64,000 nucleotides of DNA from positions 1-64,000 of the forward strand of contig CAWEUK010000003.1 in assembly GCA_963812245.1 (NCBI GenBank). Direction: 5' to 3'. Made by a program: the position numbers and the translations under genes. Every line of letters begins with the position of its first letter. Positions within the stretch are counted from its first letter, which is position 1. Positions 43,176 to 52,318 of this stretch are shown piece by piece. This stretch comes from Salsipaludibacter sp963812245. GTDB lineage: Bacteria > Actinomycetota > Nitriliruptoria > Nitriliruptorales > Nitriliruptoraceae. The notes below the pieces were generated by a model. The model had not been told where the DNA came from. It did no database searches and saw only the letters and a list, made by a program, of their open reading frames with translations.

Positions 43176-44909
43176 ATGCCCACCATCGACAGCAGCCAGC
43201 CCGACGACGCCCTGGGCGAAGGAGGTGCTGGCGACAGTGCCACCGGGGATGGCGGTACGGGGGACTCGGTGCGACGGTGGGAGCAGGCGTATGCCGCTGC
43301 AGGCGAACGCGATGCCGATTTCGAGACGTTGTCCGGCATCCCGCTCGAGCCCCTCTACGGGCCGCACAACACCGTCATCGACCACGACCGCATCGGCCTG
43401 CCGGGCCAGTTCCCCTACACGCGCGGCGTGTACTCGTCGATGTATCGCACGCGCCCGTGGACGATCCGCCAGTTCGCGGGCTTCGCCGACCCGGACCAGA
43501 CCAACAAGCGCTTCCACGACCTGGTCGAGGGTGGGCAGCATGGCCTGTCGGTCGCGTTCGACATGCCCACGCTGATGGGCCTTGACTCCGACGACGAGCG
43601 GTCGTTGGGCGAGGTCGGACACTGCGGCGTCGCCATCGACAGCATCCACGACATGGAGCGCCTGTTCGACGGGCTGCCACTGGGCGAGATCACCACGTCC
43701 ATGACCATCAACGCGCCGGCCGTCGCGCTGTTCGCCATGTACGCCGTCGCGGCAGAGCGCCAGGGCTTCGGTCTGGACCAGTTGGGTGGCACCCTGCAGA
43801 CCGACATCTTCAAGGAGTACATCGCCCAGAAGGAGTGGCTGTTCCCGCCCGGGCCGCACCTGCGCCTGATCGGGGACCTCATCGAGTTCTGCACCCGAGA
43901 GGTGCCGCGCTACCACCCCGTGTCCATCTCGGGCTACCACATTCGCGAGGCCGGTTCGACGGCTGCCCAGGAACTGGCGTTCACGCTGGCCGACGGATTC
44001 GCCTACGTCGAACTGGGCATCGAGCGCGGCCTGCACCCCGACGAGTTCGTGCCGCGCTTCTCGTTCTTCTTCGATGCCCACATCGACTTCTTCGAAGAGA
44101 TCGCCAAGTTCCGCGCAGGCCGACGGATCTGGGCGAGGTGGATGCGCGACCGCTATGGCGCCACCGCCGAACGTGCGATGCTGATGCGCTTCCACACCCA
44201 GACTGCCGGCGTCAGCCTGACCGGTCAGCAGCCCGACAACAACATCGTGCGCACGGCCGTGGAGGCACTGGCAGCCGTGATGGGTGGCACGCAGTCGCTG
44301 CACACCAATGCCCTTGACGAGGTGTTGGCACTGCCCAGCGACCATGCTGCCAAGGTGGCGCTGCGCACCCAGCAGGTGATCGCCGAGGAGACCGGCGTCA
44401 CCAACGTGATCGATCCGTTGGGTGGCTCGTGGTTCGTGGAGTCGCTGACCGACGAGATGGAACGCCAGGTCGAGGAGATCTTCGCCACGATCATCGACAT
44501 GGGCGACGACGGCTCGGTCACGTCCGGCTTGCTCAACGGCATCGCCGACGGCTGGTTCATGGCCGAGATCGCCGAGGCCGCCTTCGTCTTCCAGAACAAG
44601 CTCGACAAGGGGCGATTCAAGCAGGTCGGGGTCAACTCCCACGTCGACGACGATGACGAGGACCTCGAGATCCTGCGCATCTCCAACGACGTGGGCACGC
44701 GCCAGGCGGCGCGCGTGGCCGAAGTCCGCGCCAATCGCGACGAGGCACGGCACGCCCGCGCCATCGCGGACCTGCAGGCTGCCGCGCGCAGCGACGACAA
44801 CATGCTGCCGCCGATGATGGAGGCGGTGCGAGCCGAAGCGACCGTGGGCGAGTTGACGACGGCACTCCAGGAGATCTGGGGGACCTACACCGAGGTCCCG
44901 CGCCTGTAG
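43176..44909 (+). CDS. mcmA1: Methylmalonyl-CoA mutase, large (catalytic) subunit
   Basis: 577 residues from ATG at 43176 (GGAG upstream). The TIM-barrel catalytic part of acyl-CoA mutases without the cobalamin-binding domain, so a separate B12 subunit must be encoded elsewhere. Substrate residues fit methylmalonyl-CoA: Tyr in YSSMYRTRPWTIRQ and Arg in SGYHIREAGSTAAQE, which match Tyr89 and Arg207 of the Propionibacterium enzyme. TAGVSLTGQQPDNNIVRTA and MGGTQSLHTNALDE are typical of the archaeal/actinobacterial two-subunit type. A 40-residue Gly/Asp-rich leader precedes the conserved part. It should work with the epimerase and MeaB encoded nearby. Confidence 0.92.
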   Translation: MPTIDSSQPDDALGEGGAGDSATGDGGTGDSVRRWEQAYAAAGERDADFETLSGIPLEPLYGPHNTVIDHDRIGLPGQFPYTRGVYSSMYRTRPWTIRQFAGFADPDQTNKRFHDLVEGGQHGLSVAFDMPTLMGLDSDDERSLGEVGHCGVAIDSIHDMERLFDGLPLGEITTSMTINAPAVALFAMYAVAAERQGFGLDQLGGTLQTDIFKEYIAQKEWLFPPGPHLRLIGDLIEFCTREVPRYHPVSISGYHIREAGSTAAQELAFTLADGFAYVELGIERGLHPDEFVPRFSFFFDAHIDFFEEIAKFRAGRRIWARWMRDRYGATAERAMLMRFHTQTAGVSLTGQQPDNNIVRTAVEALAAVMGGTQSLHTNALDEVLALPSDHAAKVALRTQQVIAEETGVTNVIDPLGGSWFVESLTDEMERQVEEIFATIIDMGDDGSVTSGLLNGIADGWFMAEIAEAAFVFQNKLDKGRFKQVGVNSHVDDDDEDLEILRISNDVGTRQAARVAEVRANRDEARHARAIADLQAAARSDDNMLPPMMEAVRAEATVGELTTALQEIWGTYTEVPRL

Positions 44910-45060
44910 TCGCCCCGCTCGACCTCCCCCGGCACGGCCGTTTCGATCACGGACGTTGCCGTCACGGCGCTTCGCCCCACGGACGCTCCGATCACGGACG
45001 ACATCCCGGGTCGGTACCCGGCATTCCGCCCCCGGCTCACCACGCCCACCGGTCCAGGGC
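44910..45060. other. Gap after the mutase with short imperfect repeats
   Basis: 150 bp without coding character. It holds imperfect short repeats of a CGATCACGGACG type (about 44940-45005). No clear terminator hairpin with a T-run was seen. Confidence 0.4.
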
Positions 45061-45423
45061 GTGTTCGGGGTGGCGTGATCGTGATGTGGGTTGGCGATCG
45101 TGATGTGGGTTGGCGTCGCGTGGTGGGGTCGATTCACATCGGGGTCGGTCGTTCACATCGGGATGGGCCCGGCGACGCTGGTGCCGGGGCGTGTTTGGGG
45201 TGGCGTGATCGTGATGTGGGTTGGCGATCGTGATGTGGGTTGGCGTCGCGTGGTGGGGTCGATTGACATCGGGGTCGGTCGTTCACATCGGGATGGGCCC
45301 GGCGACGCTGGTGCCGGGGCGTGTTTGGGGTGGCGTGATCGTGATGTGGGTTGGCGATCGTGATGTGGGTTGGCGTCGCGTGGTGGGGTGGATTCACATC
45401 GGGGTCGGTCGTTCACATCAGCA
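45061..45423. repeat. 130-bp tandem repeat array
   Basis: Three head-to-tail copies with a period of exactly 130 bp start at 45061, 45191 and 45321; the third is cut short near 45423. Each copy carries an internal duplication of GATCGTGATGTGGGTTGGC and two spaced CACATCGGG elements. Copies differ at only a few bases, so the expansion is recent. The period is not a multiple of three, so it is not a coding repeat. It lies directly before a DUF559-type gene. Confidence 0.95.
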
Positions 45424-45512
45424 TGGTCGCGGCGACGGGTGGTGCCGACCCGTCGTCCACAGGTTTGGGAGAACCGACGCTGGGCTCCGAGGCCAGTGGC
45501 AGCCTTGTCGGC

Positions 45513-46448
45513 ATGAACATCTGGGGCACGATCCTGGCACTGGCATGGCGTCAACATGGAGTCCTGGGTGTCTGGCAGGTGGAGGAACAGGGGATGTCGG
45601 GCGACGTGTTCCGTCGTCGAGGTCGCAGGGAAGGCTGGCAGCGGGAGGTGGCGGGGGTGTGGTCCCCACCCGGCGTCGAGCGCGATCGCCGCCACCAGTT
45701 GTCGGCCTGGTCCCTGGCCGCAGGCCCGGACGCACTTGTCACCGGTGTGGACGGCCTGTGGCTGGCGGGATTGCAGGTCAGGCTGCCCAGGGTGCCACGA
45801 TTGGTGCTCCCCATGGGCTCCCACGCAGCGCGCCACCTCGGTCCCGGGCTGAAGTTGATCAGCAGTCGGACCCTTCGGTCCCACGATGCCGCGTACGTGC
45901 AGCGGTTGGCCGTCGCGAGCCCCAGCCGCTGTTTCATAGATCTGTGCATCCCGCCGACGCCTCCGGCCAGCGACGTTCGAGACCTGTTGGTCACGGCTCG
46001 CCAGGCCCGATGCGTCGACCTCACGGCCTTGGAGGGTGCGATCCGTCAAGCTCGCGGGGTCCCCGGCATCAATGTCCTGCGACGAGCCTTGTCCGATGTC
46101 GTGGAGGTGGATGCGGACTCACCGTTCAGCGACCGGGTCCATCGGCGGCTGCGACGAACAGGACTGCGCCCCGATCCCGCTCCCGCAGTCGTGCAGGCAG
46201 CGGGCCGTCGCCTGCATCCCGACATCACGTTTGCGCGCCAGTCGGTTGCCATCGAGTGCGATTCGATGCTCGCCCACTCGAGTCAGCGTGAACTGATGGT
46301 CGACAACCGAAAGGACCGTGGCTACCACGCCGCTGGGTGGCAGGTTCTGCGCATCGGGCACATGGAGTACGACCGTCACTGGGATGGCTTCATGGCAGAC
46401 CTGCGCACCACCCTGGCGCACGCGGGCACACCTGCGGCCATGGGCTGA
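45513..46448 (+). CDS. DUF559-type protein (PD-(D/E)XK nuclease-like) with AbiEi-like N terminus
   Basis: 311 residues if the ATG at 45513 is used; the frame is open from 45351 inside the repeat array and no Shine-Dalgarno decides. The C-terminal 110 residues match the DUF559/Vsr-like pattern: LHPDITF, then VAIECDSMLAH, D-x-RKDRGYHAAGWQVLRIG. The middle part resembles the AbiEi-antitoxin-like proteins common in actinobacteria, usually present as several divergent copies with unknown role. The Lys of a full PD-(D/E)XK site is not evident (ECD in place of ExK), so nuclease activity is uncertain. The gene has a higher share of A/T-ending codons than its neighbours, hinting at transfer. Confidence 0.7.
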   Translation: MNIWGTILALAWRQHGVLGVWQVEEQGMSGDVFRRRGRREGWQREVAGVWSPPGVERDRRHQLSAWSLAAGPDALVTGVDGLWLAGLQVRLPRVPRLVLPMGSHAARHLGPGLKLISSRTLRSHDAAYVQRLAVASPSRCFIDLCIPPTPPASDVRDLLVTARQARCVDLTALEGAIRQARGVPGINVLRRALSDVVEVDADSPFSDRVHRRLRRTGLRPDPAPAVVQAAGRRLHPDITFARQSVAIECDSMLAHSSQRELMVDNRKDRGYHAAGWQVLRIGHMEYDRHWDGFMADLRTTLAHAGTPAAMG

Positions 46449-46631
46449 ACCGGTCGGCGGTTCCGCGCCCACCCCGTGCGTCGATCACCGGTGACGGCTG
46501 CGCCGTGTCGTCGTACGACGGGGCATGCAACGCGCAGGAGATCGGCCAACCCCGGCACGCCCACGACGGCCTCCTGGTGATGACCGGTCTACGCTCGCCG
46601 GACCATCCGGGGACGGTCATCGGAAGCCAGT

Positions 46632-47663
46632 GTGCGTGCAGTAGTCCAGGACGGCTACGGCGACCCGGGCGAAGTGCTGCGAGTTGCCGAGGTGCCGGAT
46701 CCGGTGCCCGGCGACGGCGAGGTGCTCGTGCGGGTGCTGGCCACGTCGGTGCATCCCGACGTGTGGCACGTGCTGCGTGGGCTGCCCCACGTCCTGCGGG
46801 TCATGGGGTCTGGGGTGTGGCGCCCGTCGCCGCCCGTGCCGGGCACCGACATGGCGGGCGAGGTGGTCGCGATCGGCTCGGGGGTGTCGACGCTGGCAGT
46901 CGGTGACCTGGTGCTTGGTGAGACCATTGCCGGTCTCCAATGGCGCAACGGGGCAGCGTGGGCGGAACTGGTGGCGGTGCCGGCAGCCTGGCTGGCGCGG
47001 GTGCCCGACGGCATGACCCCGGCGCAGGCGTCGACGGTGCCCACCGCCGCCCTGATCGTGCTGTCCAACTGGCCACGGCAGGTCGAGGTCGGTCCCGGAT
47101 CCCGGGTCCTGGTCAACGGCGCGGCCGGGGGTGTGGGGAGCATGGCCGTACAGATCGCGCGTGCCCGTGGGGCGGACGTCACCGGTGTCGATCGTGGTGA
47201 CAAACTGGACCTGGTCAGGCGACAGGGCGCCGGCGAGGTCATCGACTACACCCAGGCGGACTTCACGCGCAGTGGTCGGACCTGGGATGTCGTGTTCGAC
47301 ATCCCGGGCAACCACGCCTGGAAGGACCTGCAGCGGGTCGTGGCGCCGGACGGCGCCTACGTGCTGGTGGGCCACGACGGGTACGGGATCGCGGGTCGCA
47401 TGTTGGGCAGCATGCCCCGCATGCTCGGGTTGATGGTGCGTGCTCGCTCGGACCCACGGGTGGCGATGGCGTTCGACTCGCCGGACAAGCCGACGCTCAT
47501 GGACGAGTTGACCCAGGTGCTCGGCAGCGGCGAGATGGCACCGATCGTCGGCCACGCCTTCCCGCTGGAGGCCGCTGCCGACGCTGTGGCCCTGCTTGCC
47601 AGTGGTGACGCCCGCGGCAGGATCGTGCTCGACCCGACGATGACGCCCGCCACGTCGGCCTGA
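46632..47663 (+). CDS. Quinone oxidoreductase-like MDR-family dehydrogenase
   Basis: 343 residues from GTG at 46632 (GGAAG five bases upstream). The medium-chain dehydrogenase fold is shown by the N-terminal GroES-like part (GYGDPGEVLRVAEVPDP, PGTDMAGEVVAIGSGV) and the NAD(P)-binding VLVNGAAGGVGSMAVQIARARGA. The catalytic-zinc Cys and the structural-zinc Cys cluster of alcohol dehydrogenases are absent, so it belongs with zinc-independent quinone oxidoreductases/enoyl reductases that use NADPH. Substrate unknown. A hairpin 81 bp after the stop is shared with the convergent small gene. Confidence 0.88.
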   Translation: MRAVVQDGYGDPGEVLRVAEVPDPVPGDGEVLVRVLATSVHPDVWHVLRGLPHVLRVMGSGVWRPSPPVPGTDMAGEVVAIGSGVSTLAVGDLVLGETIAGLQWRNGAAWAELVAVPAAWLARVPDGMTPAQASTVPTAALIVLSNWPRQVEVGPGSRVLVNGAAGGVGSMAVQIARARGADVTGVDRGDKLDLVRRQGAGEVIDYTQADFTRSGRTWDVVFDIPGNHAWKDLQRVVAPDGAYVLVGHDGYGIAGRMLGSMPRMLGLMVRARSDPRVAMAFDSPDKPTLMDELTQVLGSGEMAPIVGHAFPLEAAADAVALLASGDARGRIVLDPTMTPATSA

Positions 47664-47743
47664 CCTCGCCTCGTCGGCCCGTCGCTCGCTGCTCGCCGCT
47701 GATCCCACGCCGCCAGGCTCGGACGGCACGCCCACCATGACGA

Positions 47744-47770
47744 AAGGACCGCCCGGATCGGGCGGTCCTT
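47744..47770. terminator. Bidirectional hairpin terminator
   Basis: A perfect 11-bp stem (AAGGACCGCCC with GGGCGGTCCTT) with a 5-nt loop between two convergent genes. On the minus strand it is followed by TTTCGT, on the plus strand it ends in TT, so it can serve both transcripts. Confidence 0.85.
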
Positions 47771-47792
47771 CGTGGTGCTGGGTTGTGCCGGT

Positions 47793-47987
47793 TCAGGCGG
47801 TGGGCACGAAGGTGCCACCGGGGGCAGCGTGGGCGACCTGGCTGCCGTGGTCCAGAATGGCCTGGCCGCCGCAGGCGCAGGTGACCGCAGTCAGCACGCC
47901 GCCGCGCTCGGTGTTGGCGTGGTCCACGATCTGGGTCACGCTGCGAACGTGCTCGGAACCGGTCATGGGGCAGGTGACGAGGAACAT
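47793..47987 (-). CDS. 64-aa Cys-containing small protein
   Basis: A short but well-framed gene: AAAGG seven bases before the ATG, and a terminator 23 bp after the stop. The protein has a Cys early (TCPMTGSEHV) and a CxC pair near the middle (VTCACGGQAIL), with four His, so it may bind a metal ion as a small zinc-ribbon-like protein. No family recognised. It is divergent from a LysR regulator with about 155 bp between, which is the classic arrangement of a LysR target gene. Confidence 0.7.
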   Translation of the reverse strand: MFLVTCPMTGSEHVRSVTQIVDHANTERGGVLTAVTCACGGQAILDHGSQVAHAAPGGTFVPTA

Positions 47988-48142
47988 CCTGTTGCCTTTC
48001 TTCGTCGTGTTCTGTGGATGGGGAAATTGGGTGACCGCCGGGGCTGCCGGTCGATGGGGACAGTGTGTCGGCCTGAACCTTCCGTGTCCATCGACAGTTT
48101 GTGTACGCTTTCGTGAAGCAAATCAAAACGATCGGCGCGCAC

Positions 48143-49075
48143 GTGATCGACCCACACCGACTGCAGTTCCTGGTGGAGGTGGCCCACTGGGGGACCGTCA
48201 CGGCCGCGGCCGAGGCCATGGGGTACTCGCCGTCGGCGGCGTCCCAGCAGTTGGCCGCCCTGGCACGTGATCTCGACATCGAGTTGTTGGATCGCCGTGG
48301 TCGCAACGTGGTGCTGACCGCCGCCGGGCAGGCGCTGGTCGAGCATGCCGACGCGGTCTTCGACGCCCTGGAGGCGGCCGAGACCGCTGCCCGCCGGGCC
48401 GCCGAGGTGGCCTCGGGCACCGTGCTGGTGGGTGCGCTCGGCTCGACGATCGTCGACCTGGTCCCGCTCGCGATCGCCCGCCTGCACGCCGCCGCACCCC
48501 ACCTCACCCTGGACGTCCGTCACCTCGGTGACGACATGCTCGATGCCCTGCGCCATCGCACCGTCGACGTTGCCATCGAACACCGATGGTCCAACGTGGA
48601 CGAAGTCGACATCGACGGCCTCCACGTCGTCGCCCTGTGTCGCGAACCGGTCTACGTCGTGGCGCCCAACCACCTCGACCTCAACGACCCACTCGTCCGC
48701 GCCGAGGCGTCGTGGATCGAGCATCCCTGCGCCCAGTGTGGACCTGGCACCCGCGACGTGATCCGTCGCCTGGGTGTCACGGGGCCACAGATGCAGTTCA
48801 CCACCGACGACATGACCGTCATGCTGCACGTCGCGGCCCTGGGTGCGGCCCTGCCCGTGGTGCCGGGCCTGGTGACACTGCACCTGCCGGACGGGGTGCA
48901 GGCCTGGACCGTGCCGGACGTCACCCGTCGCATCGGTGGCTTCATCCGGGACGTCGGCCGCGGCGATCCCGGCCTCGAGACCGTGCTGGCCCACATGGCC
49001 GCCGCCGGCGCCGACGTCCAGGCTCGCATGGACCGGGTCCGGCAGGCCGCGCCCACCCTCGACGTGATCGACTGA
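48143..49075 (+). CDS. LysR-family transcriptional regulator
   Basis: 310 residues from GTG at 48143, which gives the usual short LysR N terminus (IDPHRLQFLVEVAHWGTVTAAAEAMGYSPSAASQQ, the winged helix with recognition helix SPSAASQQLAAL). A start at 48101 is possible. The effector domain follows from about residue 90. The region just before the gene is unusually AT-rich (TTTGTGTACGCTTTCGTGAAGC near 48098-48119, with an inverted GCTT...AAGC) and is a reasonable LysR-binding candidate that would control both itself and the divergent 64-aa gene. Confidence 0.88.
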   Translation: MIDPHRLQFLVEVAHWGTVTAAAEAMGYSPSAASQQLAALARDLDIELLDRRGRNVVLTAAGQALVEHADAVFDALEAAETAARRAAEVASGTVLVGALGSTIVDLVPLAIARLHAAAPHLTLDVRHLGDDMLDALRHRTVDVAIEHRWSNVDEVDIDGLHVVALCREPVYVVAPNHLDLNDPLVRAEASWIEHPCAQCGPGTRDVIRRLGVTGPQMQFTTDDMTVMLHVAALGAALPVVPGLVTLHLPDGVQAWTVPDVTRRIGGFIRDVGRGDPGLETVLAHMAAAGADVQARMDRVRQAAPTLDVID

Positions 49076-49107
49076 AGCCCCGTGGCCGCTGGCCGGGGGC
49101 CCCCAAG

Positions 49108-49170
49108 CAGGACCTCGCGCAGCAGGACCTCGCGCAGCAGGACCCCGCGCAGCAGGAACTCGTCCAGCAG
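49108..49170. repeat. 15-bp tandem repeats after the LysR gene
   Basis: Four 15-bp units with the consensus CAGGACCTCGCGCAG start at 49108, 49123, 49138 and 49153, followed by a partial fifth. They lie in the 260-bp gap between the LysR gene and PEP carboxylase. The gap has no other feature except an AT-richer stretch near 49195-49215. Confidence 0.9.
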
Positions 49171-49335
49171 GACCACCGCTCGTGTCGTCGTCGCGACCCG
49201 ATTCTGTAGGATCGCGACTCGGGTACCTCGCCGTGCCCACCGTCAGCACTGTCGCTGCGCCCCCGCCCCGGCCCGCTGTGGCCACCCCGTGCGCGGCAGA
49301 CGCCGTGCCATTCGATGACCCGAGGACACCCGCCC

Positions 49336-52179
49336 ATGGTCGATGTCGACGCCGTCCTGGACGACCCCGAACTCGCCGCCGTCGATCGCGGGTTGCGTGA
49401 CGACATCCGTCGGCTCGGTGTCGAGCTCGGTCGCAGCCTGCTGCGACAGGAGGGCCAGGAGCTCTACGACCTGGTCGAGCGGATCCGGGCGTTGACACGG
49501 CAGGCGGCCGCGTCCGCTGCCGCCGCGACGCCGGACGCGGCGGCGGATGCGCTCCCGGTCGCGATCGCCGACGAGGATCCGGCCGCACGGGCGCGGCTCG
49601 GCGAACTGCTGGCAGGCATCGACGCCGACGTCGCGATCCGCCTGGTCCGCGCCTTCACGGCCTACTTCCACCTGGCCACGGTGGCGGAACAGACCCATCG
49701 CGTCGAACTCCTGCGCGCACCCGACGAGTCGGGCCGCGGCTGGTTCGCCGCCACCGTCGACAAGGTCGCGTCGTCGGGCATGCGCCCCGAGGAGATCACC
49801 CTGATCCTGTCGGCGTTGCAGGTGCGTCCGGTGGTGACCGCGCACCCCACCGAGGCATCGCGACGCTCCATCCTGTCCAAGCTGGCCTCGATCGCCGAAC
49901 TGGTCGAACAGCGTCGCGATCCTCGCGCCTCGGCCACCGATCGTGCCCGCATCGACCGCCGCACGGCCGAACTGGTCGACCTGTTGTGGCAGACCGACGA
50001 GTTGCGCGTCGAGCGTCCCCGGGTGGTCGACGAGGCGGCGTCGGCACTCTTCTACGTCGAGCAGACCCTGCGTGACGTCCTGCCCGGGCTGCTCGACGAC
50101 GTCGCTGCGGAACTTGCACGTCTGGATGTCGCCTTGCCCTCGACGATGGCGCCGGTGCGGTTCGGCTCGTGGGTCGGGGGTGACCGTGACGGCAACCCGT
50201 TCGTGACGCCCGAGGTCACCGAGGCGGTGCTCGTCAGCATGCACGAGCGCGGGATCGGCCTGATCGAGCACGTGCTCCTGCGACTGGGTCAGCGCCTGTC
50301 ACCGTCCAGCCGCGTCCGGCCCGCATCCGGGGCGCTGCTGGCGTCGCTGGCCGCGGACCGCAGTGTCATGCCGCAGGTGTGGCGGCGACTGGCCCACCTC
50401 AACGCCCAGGAGCCGTACCGCCTGAAGGTCTCGTACTGCCTCGAGCGCCTGCGTGCCACGCGCCGGCGCATCCAGGAGGGACGCGACCACACCGACGGGG
50501 TCGACTACCTCGATGCCGGTGGCCTGCTCGAAGACCTGGCGCTGATTCGTGACTCGCTGTCGGCCAACGGCGGTGACCTGATCGCAGCCGGCGTGGTCGA
50601 TCGCACCATGCGGGTCGTGTCCGCCGCGGGCTTCCACCTCGCTGTCCTGGACGTGCGCGACCACGCCAAGATGTTCCACAACCTGGTCCGGGAACTCGTC
50701 GAGATCAATGGTGGCACCTATCCCACCGAGCCGGCCGCGCGTCAGGAGCTGTTGGCCGCCGAACTGGCCCAGCGTCGCCCGCTGTCGGCCGTGACCACCG
50801 AGGTCGGGCCCGACGCCGCCCGCACGGGCCAACTGTTCACCGGGTTGCGCCATGCGCTGGACCGCTACGGCGACGGTGTCGTCGACACCTGCATCGTGTC
50901 GATGACCCGGGGACCCGACGACGTGCTGGCCGCCGCCGTGTGCGCGCGGGAGTCGGGACTGGTGGACGTGGAGGCAGGCGTCGCCCGGCTGTCGTTCGTC
51001 CCGTTGCTGGAGACGGTCGACGAACTGCATGCCGCCGGCCCCATCCTCGACGACCTGTTGTCCATCCCCGCATACCGCCAGATCGTGGCGGTGCGCGGCG
51101 ACGTGCAGGAGGTGATGCTCGGGTACTCCGACTCCAACAAGGACGGCGGGATCGTGACGTCGCGCTGGTCGATCCACACGGCCATCCGGGCACTGCGCGA
51201 CGTCGCCCGACGCCACGGCGTTGCCCTGCGGTTGTTCCACGGTCGCGGCGGGTCGGTGGGTCGCGGCGGCGGCCCCGCCCACCAGGCCATCCTCGCACAG
51301 CCCTACGGCGCCGTGCAGGGTGCAGTGAAGTTGACCGAGCAGGGGGAGGTCATCTCCGACAAGTACCTGCTGCCCGGTCTGGCGCGCGCCAACCTCGAAC
51401 TGCTGTTGGCCTCGACGGCCGAGGCGGCGTTGCTGCACACGGAGTCGCGTCATGACCCCTCGACGGTGGTCGGCTACGACGACGTCATGGACGTCGTGTC
51501 GAAGGCGTCGCGTCGGGCCTATCGCGAACTGGTGGACGATCCCTCGTTGGTCGACTACTTCCTGTCGTCGACCCCGGTGGACGAACTGGGTGCCCTCAAC
51601 ATCGGTTCCCGTCCTGCCCGTCGCTCCACGACCGGTTCGGGACTGGACGGGCTGCGCGCCATTCCCTGGGTGTTCGGATGGACGCAGTCGCGCCAGATCA
51701 TCCCGGGCTGGTTCGGCGTCGGGTCAGGCCTGGCCGCCGCTCGTGAGGCCGGTCACGGTGACCTGCTCGACGAGATGGCCAATGACTGGTGGTTCCTGCG
51801 CACCCTCGTGTCCAACGTCGAGATGACCCTGGCCAAGACGGACCTGCGCATCGCGGCCGACTACGTCAATCGGTTGGTGCCGCCCGAGCATCGCCACCTC
51901 TTCGAGGTCATCCGCTGCGAGTATGACCGCACCGTGGCCGAGGTCACGCGCCTGACCGGGCACGACGAACTGCTCGGCGAGCATCCGGTGCTGGCCCGGA
52001 CCCTGCAGGTGCGCGACCTGTATCTCGAACCGCTGCATGCCCTGCAGGTCGAGATGTTGGCCCGATCGCGGGCATCGAGTCAGCCTCTGCACGCGCGCGA
52101 GACCGGCGGTGCGACCGCCGAGCGTGCCCTGTTGCTGACGATCAATGGCATCGCCGCTGGTCTGCGCAACACGGGCTGA
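49336..52179 (+). CDS. ppc: Phosphoenolpyruvate carboxylase
   Basis: 947 residues from ATG at 49336 (GAGGA nine bases upstream); an in-frame ATG at 49315 would add seven residues. It forms oxaloacetate from PEP and bicarbonate, an anaplerotic step. Catalytic regions are complete: VVTAHPTEASRRS with His170, GGDRDGNPFVT, MLGYSDSNKDGG, the glycine loop FHGRGGSVGRGGGPAH, and RAIPWVFGWTQSRQIIPGWFG; the C terminus ends LRNTG where most relatives have QNTG. It is the bacterial-type full-length enzyme. Confidence 0.97.
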   Translation: MVDVDAVLDDPELAAVDRGLRDDIRRLGVELGRSLLRQEGQELYDLVERIRALTRQAAASAAAATPDAAADALPVAIADEDPAARARLGELLAGIDADVAIRLVRAFTAYFHLATVAEQTHRVELLRAPDESGRGWFAATVDKVASSGMRPEEITLILSALQVRPVVTAHPTEASRRSILSKLASIAELVEQRRDPRASATDRARIDRRTAELVDLLWQTDELRVERPRVVDEAASALFYVEQTLRDVLPGLLDDVAAELARLDVALPSTMAPVRFGSWVGGDRDGNPFVTPEVTEAVLVSMHERGIGLIEHVLLRLGQRLSPSSRVRPASGALLASLAADRSVMPQVWRRLAHLNAQEPYRLKVSYCLERLRATRRRIQEGRDHTDGVDYLDAGGLLEDLALIRDSLSANGGDLIAAGVVDRTMRVVSAAGFHLAVLDVRDHAKMFHNLVRELVEINGGTYPTEPAARQELLAAELAQRRPLSAVTTEVGPDAARTGQLFTGLRHALDRYGDGVVDTCIVSMTRGPDDVLAAAVCARESGLVDVEAGVARLSFVPLLETVDELHAAGPILDDLLSIPAYRQIVAVRGDVQEVMLGYSDSNKDGGIVTSRWSIHTAIRALRDVARRHGVALRLFHGRGGSVGRGGGPAHQAILAQPYGAVQGAVKLTEQGEVISDKYLLPGLARANLELLLASTAEAALLHTESRHDPSTVVGYDDVMDVVSKASRRAYRELVDDPSLVDYFLSSTPVDELGALNIGSRPARRSTTGSGLDGLRAIPWVFGWTQSRQIIPGWFGVGSGLAAAREAGHGDLLDEMANDWWFLRTLVSNVEMTLAKTDLRIAADYVNRLVPPEHRHLFEVIRCEYDRTVAEVTRLTGHDELLGEHPVLARTLQVRDLYLEPLHALQVEMLARSRASSQPLHARETGGATAERALLLTINGIAAGLRNTG

Positions 52180-52318
52180 CGGGCCGCCGCGCCCAGCGAC
52201 GTCGGACTGCCGTCGGGGCGGGTCGCGTGGGTTCGGCGCGACGCCGACCTGCCGCCAGTGGCACAATCGGCGCTGGAACCGGGGCACGGCATGTGCCCGG
52301 GGCACGGGAGGACCTGGG

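Noticed and set aside
42798..45137. A 779-codon minus-strand open frame over the mutase
   Set aside because: The sense strand carries a complete mutase with all motifs; the antisense frame has none.
45061..45423. Possible CRISPR array
   Set aside because: Units are 130 bp, nearly identical throughout, with no unique spacers and no cas genes nearby.
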